DNA of 64,000 bases. Origin: Umbelopsis ramanniana AG. Its lineage: Eukaryota > Mucoromycota > Umbelopsidomycetes > Umbelopsidales > Umbelopsidaceae. Positions within the stretch are counted from its first letter, which is position 1, and each line of letters opens with the position of its first letter. The notes under the pieces are model-generated. The model had not been told where the DNA came from. It did no database searches and saw only the letters and a list, made by a program, of their open reading frames with translations. The DNA lies in NCBI RefSeq assembly GCF_025399195.1, contig NW_026252124.1:124001-188000 (forward strand). The letters are read 5' to 3'. Shown piece after piece: positions 28,309 to 40,691 of the stretch. The translations under genes and the position numbers were made by a program.

Positions 28309-28951
28309 ATAGATCATTTACTCCAACCACCTTTAGAACGATGCTGCTTCTTCTATTCCCCCAATGTATCAATATGGAACCTAGTTATAAAAAAAAATAA
28401 AGCAACCGTACTTTTCCACCAACACATGATTGTAATATAGCCTGATAATAGACAGTATCGCTATTGGCTGAAGACGTCCCATTCATTGAAAGGCCGAACG
28501 CGCACTCTGAAAATCCAATGCAAGCGGGAAACCAGGGGCCAAAAAATAACGTATAAAAAAAAAGAAACTATTTCAGTTTGACAGCTCATCTTTATTCCTG
28601 GTTGGCACTTAAGGCATGTATACTAATTTGTAGATTAGTGAAAGTCATGGACAAGGAAAGGGCATTTTCGACGCGCCTCCAAGTGATCATCACGCGCGCG
28701 CTTCCCCTTAATCCTAGTCATCAGGCTCAGCCCGTCCACGCTTTGGCTCGAAATGCACCATCATGGGTTCCATCCACCCAACCTGAGGTCATCTTGCCTA
28801 AACATTGACTCGGATCATAAATGGGGTGGCGAAAACTTGCGATGCAGTCCTTGTCTTCATCTTACTGTCTCCCGCCTCGAGACGACTTGCCATAAGCTTT
28901 AATTGCCTTTAAGTTTGGTTTTCCTAATCTTGCTATTTTGTAATCTTATAG
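28309..28951. other. Upstream region of sphingolipid methyltransferase
   Basis: About 640 bp. It contains the 3' UTR of the carrier gene and the promoter of the next gene. CTTATAG directly precedes the downstream ATG and looks like a splice acceptor, so a 5' UTR intron is likely. Confidence 0.45.
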
Positions 28952-30448
28952 ATGACAGTTGCGAAACCTTGGACTCCCTCTGCTTGGGCGGCCATTCACA
29001 ATGCGCCTCTTCCAGCTGAAGGTGCAGGTAATCAAACCTTTGATAACAGAATCTTCTTTGGTCTCCTTGGAGGCGTACCTTTGATCGTTACCGTCCTACT
29101 CCGCTGGTCTTTGTGGCTGTACCCGGTAGTGGCTATTGTGCTCGCTTTGCCTATTCTTGCCGGCAGTCTGTACTTGGCCTCTAGCTACTCTCCTCGCTAC
29201 AAGAACCGTGTTGCTCTCCCTGAACGACCCCTCGAAGACTATATCACTATCAAGGATCCTGAACTCAAGTCCTTGTACAACGGACGTAACCTGATCCCTA
29301 TGGAAACCTTCTTCGAGGCTTACTTTGATGGAAAGATTGACTTTAAGGGTGATGCTTTGGACATTATGGAGGCTCGTCATGATTGGGCTGCCTTCCGTTT
29401 CACAATGGGACAATTCAAGTTCTTTTTGACCCAATGGATCCCTGAAACTCTCTGGCACTCTCGCAAGCAAGATGAAGATCAAGTTCGTGAGCATTACGAT
29501 CGTGGTGATGACTTTTATGAGGCTTTCTTGGGCCCTCGTATGGTGTACACCTCTGGTATTATCTCTGACCCCACTAAGCGTGAAACTCTGGAAGAATTGC
29601 AAGATAACAAGCTCAACTTGATCTGTGAAAAGATCCATCTCAAGCCGGGTGATAAGCATTTGGATATTGGCAGTGGATGGGGTACCTTGGTTGCTCACGC
29701 CTCAAAGTACTTTGGAAGCGACTCTACCGGTGTCACTCTTGCTCGTAACCAAACCGAATATGGTAACAATCGTATCAAGGAATGGGGTGTTGACCCCAAG
29801 CAGGCTCGTATCAAGTGCATGGATTACCGTGATATTCCTTCCAACGTCAAGTATAACAAGATTACCTGTGTTGAAATGGCCGAACACGTTGGTCTCCTTC
29901 ATTTCCAAAAGTTCCTTTTGGAAATCAGAGAAATGCTTGATGACGATGGTTTGTTCTATATGCAAGTTGCTGGTCTCCGTGCCACTTGGCAATATGAGGA
30001 TTTCATTTGGTAAGTTGAATGGCTTGATCTTGGATTTTTCGATGGCCTGAAAGAAAATATCTAAACCCGCTATTGTAGGGGCTTGTTCATGGCCAGATAT
30101 ATCTTCCCTGGTGCTGATGCTTCTACACCTTTGTACTGGTACATTAACCAGCTCGAATGCGCTGGTTTCGAAATCCACAACATCGATACCGTTGGTGTTC
30201 ACTACTCTGCTACCCTCGAGAGATGGTACTACAACTGGATGGAAAACAAGGAAAAGATTACCAGCAAGTATGGTAACAAGTGGTTCCGTGTCTGGGAGAT
30301 CTTCCTTTCATGGTCTACCATTATTTCACGCCAAGGTAGTGCCACTTGTTTCCAGATTGTTGCTAACAAGAACATGAACTCCGTGGATCGTGCCGCTCTT
30401 ATTTGCAACCGCACTAACCCCAAGGCCTGGACTGCCAAGCGCGGTTAA
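28952..30448 (+). CDS. Sphingolipid C9-methyltransferase
   Basis: Two exons, 28952-30009 and 30079-30448, give 475 aa. Two adjacent membrane helices lie at about residues 34-76. A cyclopropane-synthase-type fold follows, with HYDRGDDFYEAFLG, MVYTSGI and the SAM motif DIGSGWG starting at D238. This architecture, a membrane anchor plus CFA-synthase domain, is that of fungal sphingolipid C9-methyltransferases, which add the branching methyl of 9-methyl sphingadienine in glucosylceramide at the ER. The codon choice is strongly biased (CTC, GGT, AAG), suggesting high expression. A cyclopropane or mycolic-type function is much less likely. Confidence 0.92.
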
Positions 30449-30781
30449 GAAAAAGAAACCGCCCTTGTGTGGTATGGATCAAACCATGTAGACCTTTCTA
30501 TCGAAGAAAGAGAAAGAAAATGTTATATCATAACTCATTCACAACTCAAGCTGGCAAGTTGTTGTTAACGTGCCTAGATGGTTTTGCGTTGTCACTCAAT
30601 CATGAAATAAATAAAAAATATCATAACCAAAATGAACATATGGTGCTTCAAACCAAACCAAATCAAAGAGGGGGATACATTATTGTTGTTTTGTAATGGC
30701 ATTGTGTGTTTTTTGGGTCAGGTTTTTATTTATATATCGCTAACAAGAACGGTTTTCAAGTACAAGGAATTGTGCACATAT
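30449..30781. other. Convergent 3' region
   Basis: 333 bp between the stops of the C9-methyltransferase and the proteasome gene. It is AT-rich with AATAAA near 30606. No gene is seen. Confidence 0.45.
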
Positions 30782-31749
30782 TTAGCCTTGCCAGTGAACT
30801 GAAAAATAAGGGTGGTATCGCGTTAGATCCAGTGAGGTATCCGAGAATCACAAGTGACTACATTAACTTACCGGGAAGTTTATCACCAGGCACAAAGAGC
30901 CTTTCTACACCTTTCTCGGTGATAACAGCCATACGAATAACACCACCCGAAGAACCGTCGCGAGACATAGCAAGTGCAAGCGCTAAGCAAGGAAATGGAA
31001 TGTCAGCGTTGCCAATCAGATTACCTTCTGTGAAGAAACGATCACTTACAGTTCTTAACAAACTCAATGCACTCCTCCCGAGTCATGTTATCCTTGTATT
31101 GAGAATCACAGTAACCGTAGATGTATGTTGAACCTGAACCGCCAATGGCAAATGGCTGTTGAATGAGTGCACCACCCAATGGTATATTGTAAACCGTTCC
31201 TCCCTTCTTCTTATCCCAGCCTGCAACAATGATACCAGCGGACAATTGGTCCTTGTTCTGGTAGCACATCTCTTGGAACAACGTAGCAGCAACATGTACC
31301 GTCGGTGGTTCATCTTGTTGTACGCTAGTAAAGCAAAACGCATCGAGTTAAGTATTGCTGGCTCCAATAGGTAAAATTCGACATCATTTTTTTCTCCTGT
31401 GTTCCATACCTGTACATTTGTAAGTAATACTGGACGATATCAGCAACGGCTTGAGTATCTGCTGCTGATCCGGACCGACAGCAATAAATCAGATCGTGCA
31501 CTTTTGTTAATTTGTCGGTGACTCGGTTTGCAATGTACGAGCCGGTGGTTGTGCGAGAATCAGCGCCAACTATAACTCCACCGTTGAATGCAACCGCCAT
31601 GATGGATGTCTAGAAGTTCATGAACGGCAAAGTTAATATGACATGAACAGGCGTCAGGTACGAAACTTTTGCTCCACTTGAATGGGACAATCCCATAAGC
31701 TGTATTGGCTGCTTACTCCCAAATTAACTTCTCCTGGTTTAAGACTCAT
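30782..31749 (-). CDS. PRE3: 20S proteasome subunit beta-1 (PRE3/PSMB6)
   Basis: Five exons, 31749-31717, 31609-31410, 31324-31050, 30982-30872 and 30798-30782, give 211 aa. The first exon encodes an 11-residue propeptide ending in Gly. Exon 2 opens with Thr12, the nucleophile freed by autocleavage (mature T1 of TSIMAVAF). [21 protein letters not shown] and [13 protein letters not shown] identify the caspase-like beta-1 subunit. The last exon is only 17 nt. The protein assembles into the inner ring of the 20S core. Confidence 0.95.
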
Positions 31750-31989
31750 GTTGTGAAATCGTTGGGTGTGGATAGGTAGCAAGTCTGTGGTCGTGCTTGT
31801 CTGGTTAATTGTCGGTCACTGCACGCGTGCGTACGCGGCAATTTCGATGACGTCTACACCTTTGCTTCTCATTCATTTGTAAGTCCGCTCATGGTCTTTT
31901 CATCACATCTTTTTGATGGAATAAACTGCAACAACAGATTGCCCTTTTATAATTTTAATTTTACGTGAGGTTCTTTAGGTAGTCTTTTT
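31750..31989. promoter_or_regulatory. Proteasome gene upstream region
   Basis: 240 bp between the PRE3 start and the eIF2A stop, serving as promoter of the former and 3' UTR of the latter. No conserved proteasome-associated control element was recognised by eye. Confidence 0.35.
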
Positions 31990-34302
31990 TTACACTTTCA
32001 ATTGAGATAATTCCCGCAACAAACTCGCTTCATTAGCGATTTTAGCAACCTATGAGCCCGCTTATTAGAAAAAAAATCCCTAGCTTACATGAAGCGTCCA
32101 TCATAAACTTAACTAACCTGAGTTGCCTCCAAAGTATCACCCTTTGACTGTCTCTCTTTGAGATCTCGGATCTGTCTAAGCTTCTTCTCAAGATTTCTGA
32201 CCTTCTTGTCTTTCTCGGACAAGCCAGCAGCACTTGCATCTGATGGTGAAGCAGCACCTGCAAATCAAAAAAAGCGAGACAAGGTTAGTTTCTCCTGTAG
32301 GTGAGAGTTTCCCGCTTGCACCAGCAACATACCGTTGACCTCCTCGACTTTCTGGGTATCCTTCTTTTTCTTGTTGTTCTTTGCACCTGATTTAGGTGAT
32401 GATCCAACAGGAGCGCCAGGAATGGATGGTCGTGGGGGAGGAGTGGAGGACTTTGCGCCATCACCCTGTAGAATCAATATAGACAAGTCAGCCTATCACT
32501 CAAAATAAAAACCATTTCTTTGGATACTTACCTTGAAGGATGGTGGTGTGACAGAACCACGCAAGTGGGGTGGTACGTAGGCACCAGCAGGTTGAGCAGC
32601 AGGCTTGGCAGCTACACCATTCGTCTCGGCCTTGACAGCCTTAGGTGCTGGAGACAACGCACGCATGGGATACGATGTAGCAGCAGCAGGTCGCCATCCG
32701 ATCTGATATAACTCTTCAACGCTCTCATGATAGATCAAATTTCCAGTATAATGCCACATCTTGAATCCATTGTCGACACGAAGGCGAGGAGTAAGGGTGG
32801 CAGTCAACAAAAAGCGACCATCGGGTGACCACTCGCAGAAAGACGAGTTGGCGGCAGAGAAAGTGCAAATCTTTTTCAAAGTCTTTCGATCCCAGAAATC
32901 GACTGTTCCGTTCAAGTTACCGAATCCAGCGAAGCAAATGATACGTCCTTGGGGGTTGTATTTGACAAAATTTCGTGGATTGGTGCCAAAATCGAATACA
33001 GGGTTGGCTCTATGATCGTACAAAGTAGCTTTGGAAGGCATAGATCCATAGACGACAACAAACTCCTTTGAGTCTGGCCCCCAGGTAACATCGTGAATGG
33101 GGCCCTCTTTGTCAAGCACTACTCGGCAATCAAAGTTGCCAGCAACAGCCAGATAGTACAAGTTTGTCTCTCCATAATACGACTTGCCAGTCTTGTCGAC
33201 TTCAGTCTGAGTCAAAACTAGCAAATTGGTGCCGAGATCGTTCCAATACATCTGAATTTTATCGGCCTTATAGAAAGTCTTGTTAGACAAGGCTGATTTG
33301 AAGTTGGGCAATCCATACATGCGGACAATGGCTGGTGCGCCTTTGCGTTCAGGAATGAACACAGCAACAGCAGGGGATCTTCCAGGGCTAAGAGAGAATT
33401 GAGAAATACCCTCAAGCTTGAGCTTTGCCCACACAGCCTGTCCAACATTTTTGCTCTCCCAGAAATGAACTTCTCCTGTCACCATTCGAGCGCAGTACTG
33501 TTCATCTTCTGTCCATTGAATGTTTCTAAAAAAAAAAAGGAGGGCAAAAAAAGTGAGTTAGGTTTATCCAATCCACTGATCTTTAAAGCATATTTCACCA
33601 TCCTGTCCCTGATAAGCTGAAAATGGATAATTACGAGTTGCTATATGCTTTTTGAGAGAAGGCTGCAAGTTGTGCACCAGTATCGGATTCCCAGATGATA
33701 AGGTTGTTGCTACCTGAGCCGTCTTCAAGTTTAGCTGCACAAAAAGAACAAATGGTGTATTAGCCAATGATGTGGCACTTCCCGGCGCTGGACTTAAATG
33801 AATGAAGGGGTCTACTCACTCGGTCGCTCCCAAGTGGCAAAGTAAGTGCCTTTAGGAGAGAACCAAACATCAATGACATTCATCCTCGTCACCTCGCTGA
33901 TCTGCACATCTGTAGCCGCATCGAACACTTTGACGCTAAATAGTGGAAAATTTAATGAGGTATTCAGGAGAGTTCACGTGCATAGTGACGATAGGTACCT
34001 TTCGTTCGTCACATAGGCAAACTTATGTCCATGTTTACTGTAGGCAAAGGTTCTAGCCGATCCTGCAGGCCTAACAAAGCAAGAATGGTGTTAGTCCAGT
34101 GAAAACTTTCGGTTGCAAGAAATTACGGCTGATCCAGTTACTTGTCAAATCCGTCTAGTGGCTTGAAGTCTGGGTATCCATTCCACACAGCCAGCTCCTT
34201 GAGCGAGCGATCTGGGCAGCGATTTATTAGGTTCAGGGCCTAACATAGTATACATGGTGAATTGGTTTACTTACAGGCAAATTGAGGGATTGCTGCAGTC
34301 AT
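31990..34302 (-). CDS. EIF2A: Eukaryotic translation initiation factor 2A (eIF2A)
   Basis: Nine exons, 34302-34275, 34211-34142, 34070-33999, 33935-33820, 33734-33635, 33525-32532, 32465-32333, 32257-32118 and 32049-31990, give 570 aa. The N-terminal two thirds is the nine-bladed propeller seen in human eIF2A, with TEDEQYCAR, VDKTG-SYYGE, NPVFDFGT-PRN and TPRLRV-NG-K-WHYTG all in the expected order. A basic low-complexity linker and a short C-terminal coiled coil (EKDKKVRNLEKKL) follow. The factor delivers initiator tRNA to 40S subunits in alternative initiation. Confidence 0.95.
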
Positions 34303-34469
34303 GAGGAGGAATGATCTGAGGCGAGGGAGAGCAGGAAACGAGAAAAAAGCGGCTTGGGTCACCCACAACAGGGTCGGAATTGTGACTGCTGAAAAACAAT
34401 TCCACCATGTTTTTTGAAAGGCAACCCTTGCCGTCCCCAGCTTGCCTTATTTTTGTCCTTTTCCCCCCA
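34303..34469. promoter_or_regulatory. 167-bp divergent promoter, eIF2A / TIM44
   Basis: Only 167 bp separates the ATG of eIF2A from the preferred ATG of TIM44 at 34470. An in-frame upstream ATG at 34407 would shorten it to 104 bp and give TIM44 a longer leader. Confidence 0.45.
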
Positions 34470-36102
34470 ATGTCAATGTACAGAGCTCTCGCTACTTCGA
34501 CTATCAAGCAGTCTCTTGCATACAGCAGACCATCAGCAGTCCTTCTGAAGTCCAACCCCCAGACTGTGTCTGTCCGTCATAATTCCGTTTTCAAAGCCTT
34601 TGTGGAAACCATTAAAGATCAAGTCAAGAAGAATAAGGACTTGCAGCAAGGAGTTAAATCTCTCCAGGATGAATCTGGAAAGGTTTACGATAGTGAAGCT
34701 CTCAAGAAAGCCAGAGAATTGTATGAGAAGGTAACGTAACGTCAGAGTACAAGCGAACGGTGTAAGTTCAAATAACTAAATGGCTCCCACAGACTGCTCA
34801 AGGTGTAAGCTCAGAAACATTCAAGCAGGCTTCCGAAACAATCGGCAAGCATGCCGAAAAGGTTGGCAGCACTGTCAACAAAGCATGGAAAGAAGCTTCT
34901 GAAGCTGAATTCGTCAAAGAGGCCGCAGAAAAGTATAAGAAGGCCAGCGAAGAAATTAACAAGGCCGCCGACCCTCTTAAGAAAAACCCCGTGGTCGGCA
35001 AGATTTCCGAATCATTCCAAACTGTTTTGAAGGATGAGAGTGGGCGATATGGTGGTTTCGTTGACAAGGAAACCCGACGTAAGCTGCGTGAGGAGGCTTT
35101 GAAGAAAGATCCCCTTGCCAAAGCAAAGCCTGTTGAGGAAAACCCCGAAGCTGGAGCTTCTATGGTTATCCATAAGGACTCTGCCTGGAAGGAGAGCTGG
35201 AACAAGTTCAAGGAAGACAGTTCGTTTATGCAAGGTAGAGTATCCAATTCGCACAGTGGAGCATCGGAGGTGACAAAGAATTATTTTTTGACTCATATTC
35301 CGGTTTAGGCATTTTCAGCGCACGCAAAAAATATGAGGACTCTGACAATGTGTTTGTCTCATATACCCGCGCCTTTACCGATCGATTGCAAGATACCTTT
35401 GGCTCGATTTTCGAGGAATCCGATCAAGCTCAGGCTATCAAGGCTTTCCAGCAAGTCGACCGTACCTTCAACCTTGAAAAGTTCATGAAGGAAGCTCGTG
35501 AATATATTGTTCCCGAACTTATGGATGCCTACTTGAAGGGTGATACCGAGACCTTGAAAATGTGGTGTTCCGAAGCTGTAAGTACCTTTATGATGTGAGA
35601 GGAGTTATGTGATTTCTATACTCATCGTTTTACCTGTGATCTAGACTTACAACGTCTTGACCGCCGTCGCTCAAGCCCAAACACAACAAGGCTTGATCAG
35701 TGACTGCAAGATCCAGGATCTGCGTGATGTCGACGTAAGTGAATCGAATGTGTGCTTTTCTATAAAACAGTTAGTAACCCAACCACTGTGTAGCTTGTTA
35801 CTGCCAAGATTTTGGACAATGATATCCCCGTTCTTGTCCTTTCTTTCCGAACCCAGGAGGTTGTTTTGTTCAGAAATGCTATTAGCAAGGAAATCGTGTT
35901 TGGCAAGGAGGTATGTATTTCAAGGAAAAGTTTCTTACGTCGTTGTATGGCTTACTAAAGCTTTATTCTGCGGTAGGATCATATTGAGCAAGTCACATAC
36001 GCATGTGTTTTGACAAAGCAGGTCGAGGACCTCCAAAACCCTGTCACTGGTGGATGGAGAGTCATCGATATGGCCAAGCATGACTCCAGACCTACCTGGT
36101 AA
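34470..36102 (+). CDS. TIM44: Mitochondrial import motor subunit TIM44
   Basis: Six exons, 34470-34730, 34793-35234, 35309-35577, 35645-35734, 35794-35910 and 35977-36102, give 434 aa. The N-terminus is a mitochondrial presequence (Arg, Ser and Leu-rich, no acidic residues in the first 30). A long charged helical region follows, then the compact TIM44 membrane-associated domain with CKIQDLRDV, LSFRTQEV, and a C-terminal GGWRVIDM. TIM44 anchors mtHsp70 at the TIM23 channel in the matrix. Start 34470 gives the best presequence; 34407 is an in-frame alternative. Confidence 0.94.
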
Positions 36103-36691
36103 AAGCTTTTCATCAAAAAAAAAAAAGTCATTATAGAAGAAGCCAATCTGTAATTTTACAAGCATACACTGGTTGACCCCTTCCTGTTTCCTGCAATGCT
36201 CTCAAAATCCCAAGTGCCCCTTATACAACTAGAGTTTAGACAATTCCACATCCATCCGTTTTTTTTTCTTTATTACTCTTTCCCTACCACAAATTATGAA
36301 AGGCACCGTCGCCTGCAAAGTTCATGTAATATAACGCTCTCCCGTACACCACCAATTCTGTCGATATATATGATTGTTGTTTACATTGCGGAAGCCTACC
36401 AATCAACGGAACGTGAGATTGAATCCCATAACTGCTCTGTTCAGTAAAAGAGTAACTTTTTTCAAACGTTCAGTCATTATGGCATGCCGCAACGGAAAGC
36501 CTGATGAAAATTTCCATTATAGTGTATCACACAATGTAGTCAAATCCATACAAGAAAGATGCAGAATTGGTCTATTTCTTACTCGGCAGTAATCATACAA
36601 ACAACCATATAAAAATGGGCAGGGGAATATAACGTAATAGGAACAATTACCCTGGTGGCTACTAGGTATATGAGCATCTGTGAATAACCAA
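36103..36691. other. Convergent 3' region before methyltransferase cluster
   Basis: About 590 bp. It holds the TIM44 3' UTR and, from about 36570, the 3' flank of methyltransferase A. That flank is partly duplicated downstream of copies B and C (shared GGCAGTAAT and GCTACTAGGTAT pieces). Confidence 0.5.
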
Positions 36692-38097
36692 TCAATTGGC
36701 AGGTTTCTGGGCCCAATTCATAAACAAGTTCACCTCTTGCTTCACTTCGTTATTTTCCTTTGGTACGTTGTCAAGCAGTTCTTGGAATTCTTCGTCGCTG
36801 AATTTTAGAATGGGCTGTACAACAGGTCGTAAACTCTTATAGGCGCTAACAATGTCTTCGAGGAACACTTCGCCGAGCTTTCCACCCCAGCCTCCAACAG
36901 GGATCCGAATTCTCAAACCGTCGATATTGACATAACCAGTGTCGCCTAACTTCAGGTCAATGTCTCTGACAATTCCGTCCTTGAATCCCCGCGTTTTCAA
37001 ATATTGTTGTACTGAAAGTACTTTATGAGTGACTTGTTAGGCCTATGTAAGCGTATTTGCCGTAAACTTACCAGCATTCCAATACAGGGTGGTCTTTTGG
37101 CCGCGGTATACTTGCTCGCCGTCCATCTAAATATCAAAAGTGAAGGAGATAGCAACATGAGTATCCATCGTACGCTGTATGTCTCAATGCAGCAAATCTT
37201 ACTTCGACTAATTCTATCCAGCCTCCAGGCTTGAGAACCTTGTACAAGTGGGACAGCACAGTAGCATACTGTTCATTTGGTATACCCATGCCCACTATCC
37301 GCATGTAGACGAAGTCGAACGAATTCTCGTCAAATGGTAATTCATGCACGAGGTTGCCAACAACGAAGTTACAATTATGTGGTCTAATCTCAGTAGGCCA
37401 GGTAGAGGAAACGTCTAGACCGGTGAATATGCTGTTGGGATAGGCGCTGGCCATTTCCTGCAATTGGCGACGACATTAGTACCTTTCCTTCAGGGTTGTA
37501 CAATATGGAGTCGGCTCAATACTGACCAAAGTCCAGGTACCACCTCCACAGCCTGCATCCAACACTTTGATTCCCTTTTCCAGTTCAGCTTCGATAGGTG
37601 AACTGTAATTTCTATTGAACGGAAAGAAAAGTCATCAGCTTCACTGGTAGAACTAACAAACCGGAGAGTATTGAATTCTGGATGCACTTACCTGCCCACA
37701 GCGTTTTTCACAATCCAATGCTGAAGATGCAACTACAAATTCCAACAGTTAATAAATGATTTGGGCCATGAGAACGTGAACAAAAATCCTGTTACCCTGT
37801 CGATTTCTAAATAGAACAAAGGCAGAAGTTTCTAGTCAGTCTCGGTTAACTGAGCTGACCATGCGAACAGAAGACACTCTACAAACCTGTGTCATCGTTG
37901 GGTAGAACATAGGCGCAATCCTTATAAGCTTGAAAACGTCTTCCATAGGTATAGACTGAGGCTGTATGAATTTGTGGCAGCGACTTCGCACTGTCGCTGG
38001 TTTCAGAGACGAGCTTAGGTTTTTCCTCTTTGATTTCTTTGTTCTGTGGCTTCTTAGAACTTAGTGTCCATTTCAGTCGAGAGAAGAAGCCTGGCAT
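36692..38097 (-). CDS. LaeA/UMTA-like SAM methyltransferase, copy A
   Basis: Seven exons, 38097-37887, 37806-37796, 37732-37692, 37611-37527, 37457-37203, 37126-37072 and 37011-36692, give 325 aa. Exon 2 is an 11-nt micro-exon. A basic Ser-rich N-terminus precedes the class I methyltransferase fold: motif I is VLDAGCGGGTW, the acidic strand-2 residue lies in GLDVS, then LPF-ENSFDFVYMR and LKPGGWIELVE. The C-terminal region ends NWAQKPAN. The family includes LaeA, a regulator of secondary metabolism, and UMTA-type enzymes; the substrate is unknown. It is the copy nearest TIM44 and closest in sequence to copy B. Confidence 0.9.
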
Positions 38098-39273
38098 TGC
38101 TGACTACCGGTTGAGCGAGGAAATACGAGGTGTATTTGAAAATAAAAGTGAAATAGCAATAAACCTAAAGCTCAATTTATATACTTACATCTCCTGTTGC
38201 TACGAAGCTTGACTATGTTCCTATGTTGCACAAATGTTGTACATGTTGAACATCAGTGCCTTTGCAAGATGTCTCCAAGCGCTCGGTCCAAGTCGTTCAG
38301 CAATTTAGACTAATCCCATTCCACTGTTCATATTCGGCAGCTACTTGGTTAATGTTAATGATGATAGGGCCCCACAGTTTCAGCTCGGCGTTAAGCAAAG
38401 TTTACCTTGTGGGGTTCACAAGCGTTGCGTAACTGTAACGCTGACTGATTCAAAAGAGTCACTTTTATTTTTACTTTGTGGATAATATGCTTGCGGCTAG
38501 TCTATAGGACTTTGATACGACCGGTAAATAGAGCAACTAAGACGCTTGATGGCCATTTCCTCACACTATAATGTATGCGTATGTCATACAGCAAATGCTG
38601 TCGGGGGCACGGACTACTTTTTCCGTCGCAGCCATGGCGGCCGTCAAATATTGTGTGCCGAAGCACGTTTAAGTTTACTGGAGTGCTCAAGCCAATGGCC
38701 GATCAAGCTAAGCCAAATCGACAAGTTGTGGTCTAATCCTCAACGTTGCATAAATACAAGACTCCACCATTCCCACCAGCAAATACATGGTAACAGATAC
38801 GAATTGCCAGAAAACAACGGCTATTCTATCGAACAGTTGCCATAAGTCGTACAAGAATATGGTACAAATCACAAATGTTTTGTGACTGAAGGCACAATTG
38901 TTCGAGAAAGCTGAGTACCTTGCCAACACAATTAACTTACACATCCTCCAAGAATAAAAATCTACAGCATGAGGGATTGGATACCTTCACTGCTTTGATT
39001 CTCATTTGGATACGCTATTCAATAGCCTATCCACATACCTTACAAGTCTGCTTGGTACATGTAGTCACAACGGCATACCGCATGGGGAAGTTTCCTGGAA
39101 GCAAGTGACTCTAATTACTAGTTTATAATTCAAATGCATTAATCTCTTACTTGGCAGTAATATACAAGCACCCACACATTCGGGATGGGAATGTAGCACA
39201 GTAGGAGAACAATTGCTATTATCACAATTAGTTTTATGGTGACTACTAGGTATGAGTATCTCGGAATGGCCGA
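38098..39273. other. Spacer with promoter of copy A
   Basis: About 1.2 kb. The first 650 bp upstream of copy A match blocks upstream of copies B and C in the same order and spacing, including the 31-bp element at 38411. The remainder holds the 3' flank of copy B. No separate gene is visible. Confidence 0.55.
38411..38441 (-). promoter_or_regulatory. Conserved upstream element, copy A
   Basis: This 31-bp block lies 314 bp before the ATG. On the coding strand it reads GCGTTA, two variable bases, GTTACGCAA, a short variable spacer, then GTGAACCCC. TTACGCAA resembles a bZIP/C-EBP-type site. Confidence 0.5.
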
Positions 39274-40691
39274 TCAATTGGCAGGTTTCTGGGCCCAGTT
39301 ACAAAACCAGTTCACCTCTTGCTTCACTTCGTTATTTTCCGTTGGTAAGTTATCCAGTAATTCCTGATAATCGGCGTCGCTATAGTTTAAAATCGGTTGC
39401 ACAACAGGTCGTAGACTTTTGTAGGCGCCAACAATGTCTTCAAGGAACACTTCGCCAAGCTTTCCACCCCAGCTTCCAACAGGGATCCGAATTCTCATAC
39501 CGTCGATGTTGACAAAACCGGCATCGACTACCTTGTGGTCAAGGTCTTTGACAATTCCTTCTTTAAACCCACGCATCTCCAAGTATTGGAGTACTGAAAA
39601 GTACTTTGTGAGTAACCTTGGTATGCCTATGTGAGTCTATTCGCGGGTATCTTACCTGCATTCCAGAACTTGGTGGTTCTTTTGCCTCGGTAGACTTGTT
39701 CACCGTCAATCTATATTACGAAAGATAAAGGTAAAGCAAAGTGAGTATGATGATAACCTTCATCGTCCAAGCCTCAATGTAGCAAACATTACTTCGACTA
39801 ATTCTATCCAGCCTCCAGGTTTCAGAGCTTTGTACAAGTGGGATAACACAGTGGGGTACTGTTCGTTTGGTACACCCATACCAACTAAGCGCATGTAGAT
39901 GAAATCGAACGAATTTTCTTCAAATGGTAGTTCATGCACGATGTTACCGACGACGAAGTTACAATTATGTGGTCTAATCTCAGTAGGCCAGGTAGAGGAA
40001 ACATCAATGCCTGTGAATTCACTGTTGGGATAGGCGTTGGCCATTTCCTGCAATTGGCGATATCATTAACATCTTGCTGTCGACGGTTCGAAGTATGGAG
40101 TCAACTGATTACTAACCAATATCCAAGTACCACCTCCACAGCCTGCATCCAACACTTTGATTCCCTTTTGCAGTTCAGCTTCGATAGGTGAACTGTAATT
40201 TCTATTGAGCGCAAAGAAGAGCCATCAGCTTCACTGGTAACCCACCGGAGAGTGATTGACTTCTGGATGCACCTACCTGCCCACAACGTTTTTCACAATC
40301 CAATGCTGAAGGTGCAACTATAAATTTTAACAGGTTAATATCAAAGATAGTACGCAAAAACGTGAAAGATGATTTTGTTACCCTGTCGATTTCTAAAAGA
40401 ACAAAAAAAAAAAAAAGGACCATAGTCAGTTCCACAGCTGAGCTTATTCCGTTGAACAGTGACACTCTACAGACCTGCATCATCGTTAGGTAGGATATAC
40501 GCACAATCCTTATAAGCTTGAAATCGTCTTCCGTTGTTGTAGAATGAAGCTGAAGAGATTTTGGCTTGTGAGTTTGAGTTTGTAGCGTCGCTGGTTCTAG
40601 AAGAGTCTTTGGACTTTTCCTCTTTGATTTTATTGTTCTGCACCTTCTTGGACTTTCGTAGCCATTTCAGCCGAGAGAAAAAGCTCAGCAT
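39274..40691 (-). CDS. LaeA/UMTA-like SAM methyltransferase, copy B
   Basis: Seven exons, 40691-40475, 40392-40382, 40317-40277, 40201-40117, 40047-39793, 39710-39656 and 39593-39274, give 327 aa. Intron positions and phases are identical to copies A and C, including the 11-nt exon 2. Motif I is VLDAGCGGGTW; GIDVSSTWPTEIRPHNCNF follows it as in copy A. The C-terminal exon differs from copy A at scattered positions only, so A and B are the most recent pair. All catalytic-fold motifs are intact, with no sign of decay. Confidence 0.9.

Noticed and set aside
29096-30202. Long minus-strand frames opposite the sphingolipid C9-methyltransferase
   Set aside because: Antisense shadows of a highly biased gene; no motifs, and they conflict with the well-supported plus-strand exons.
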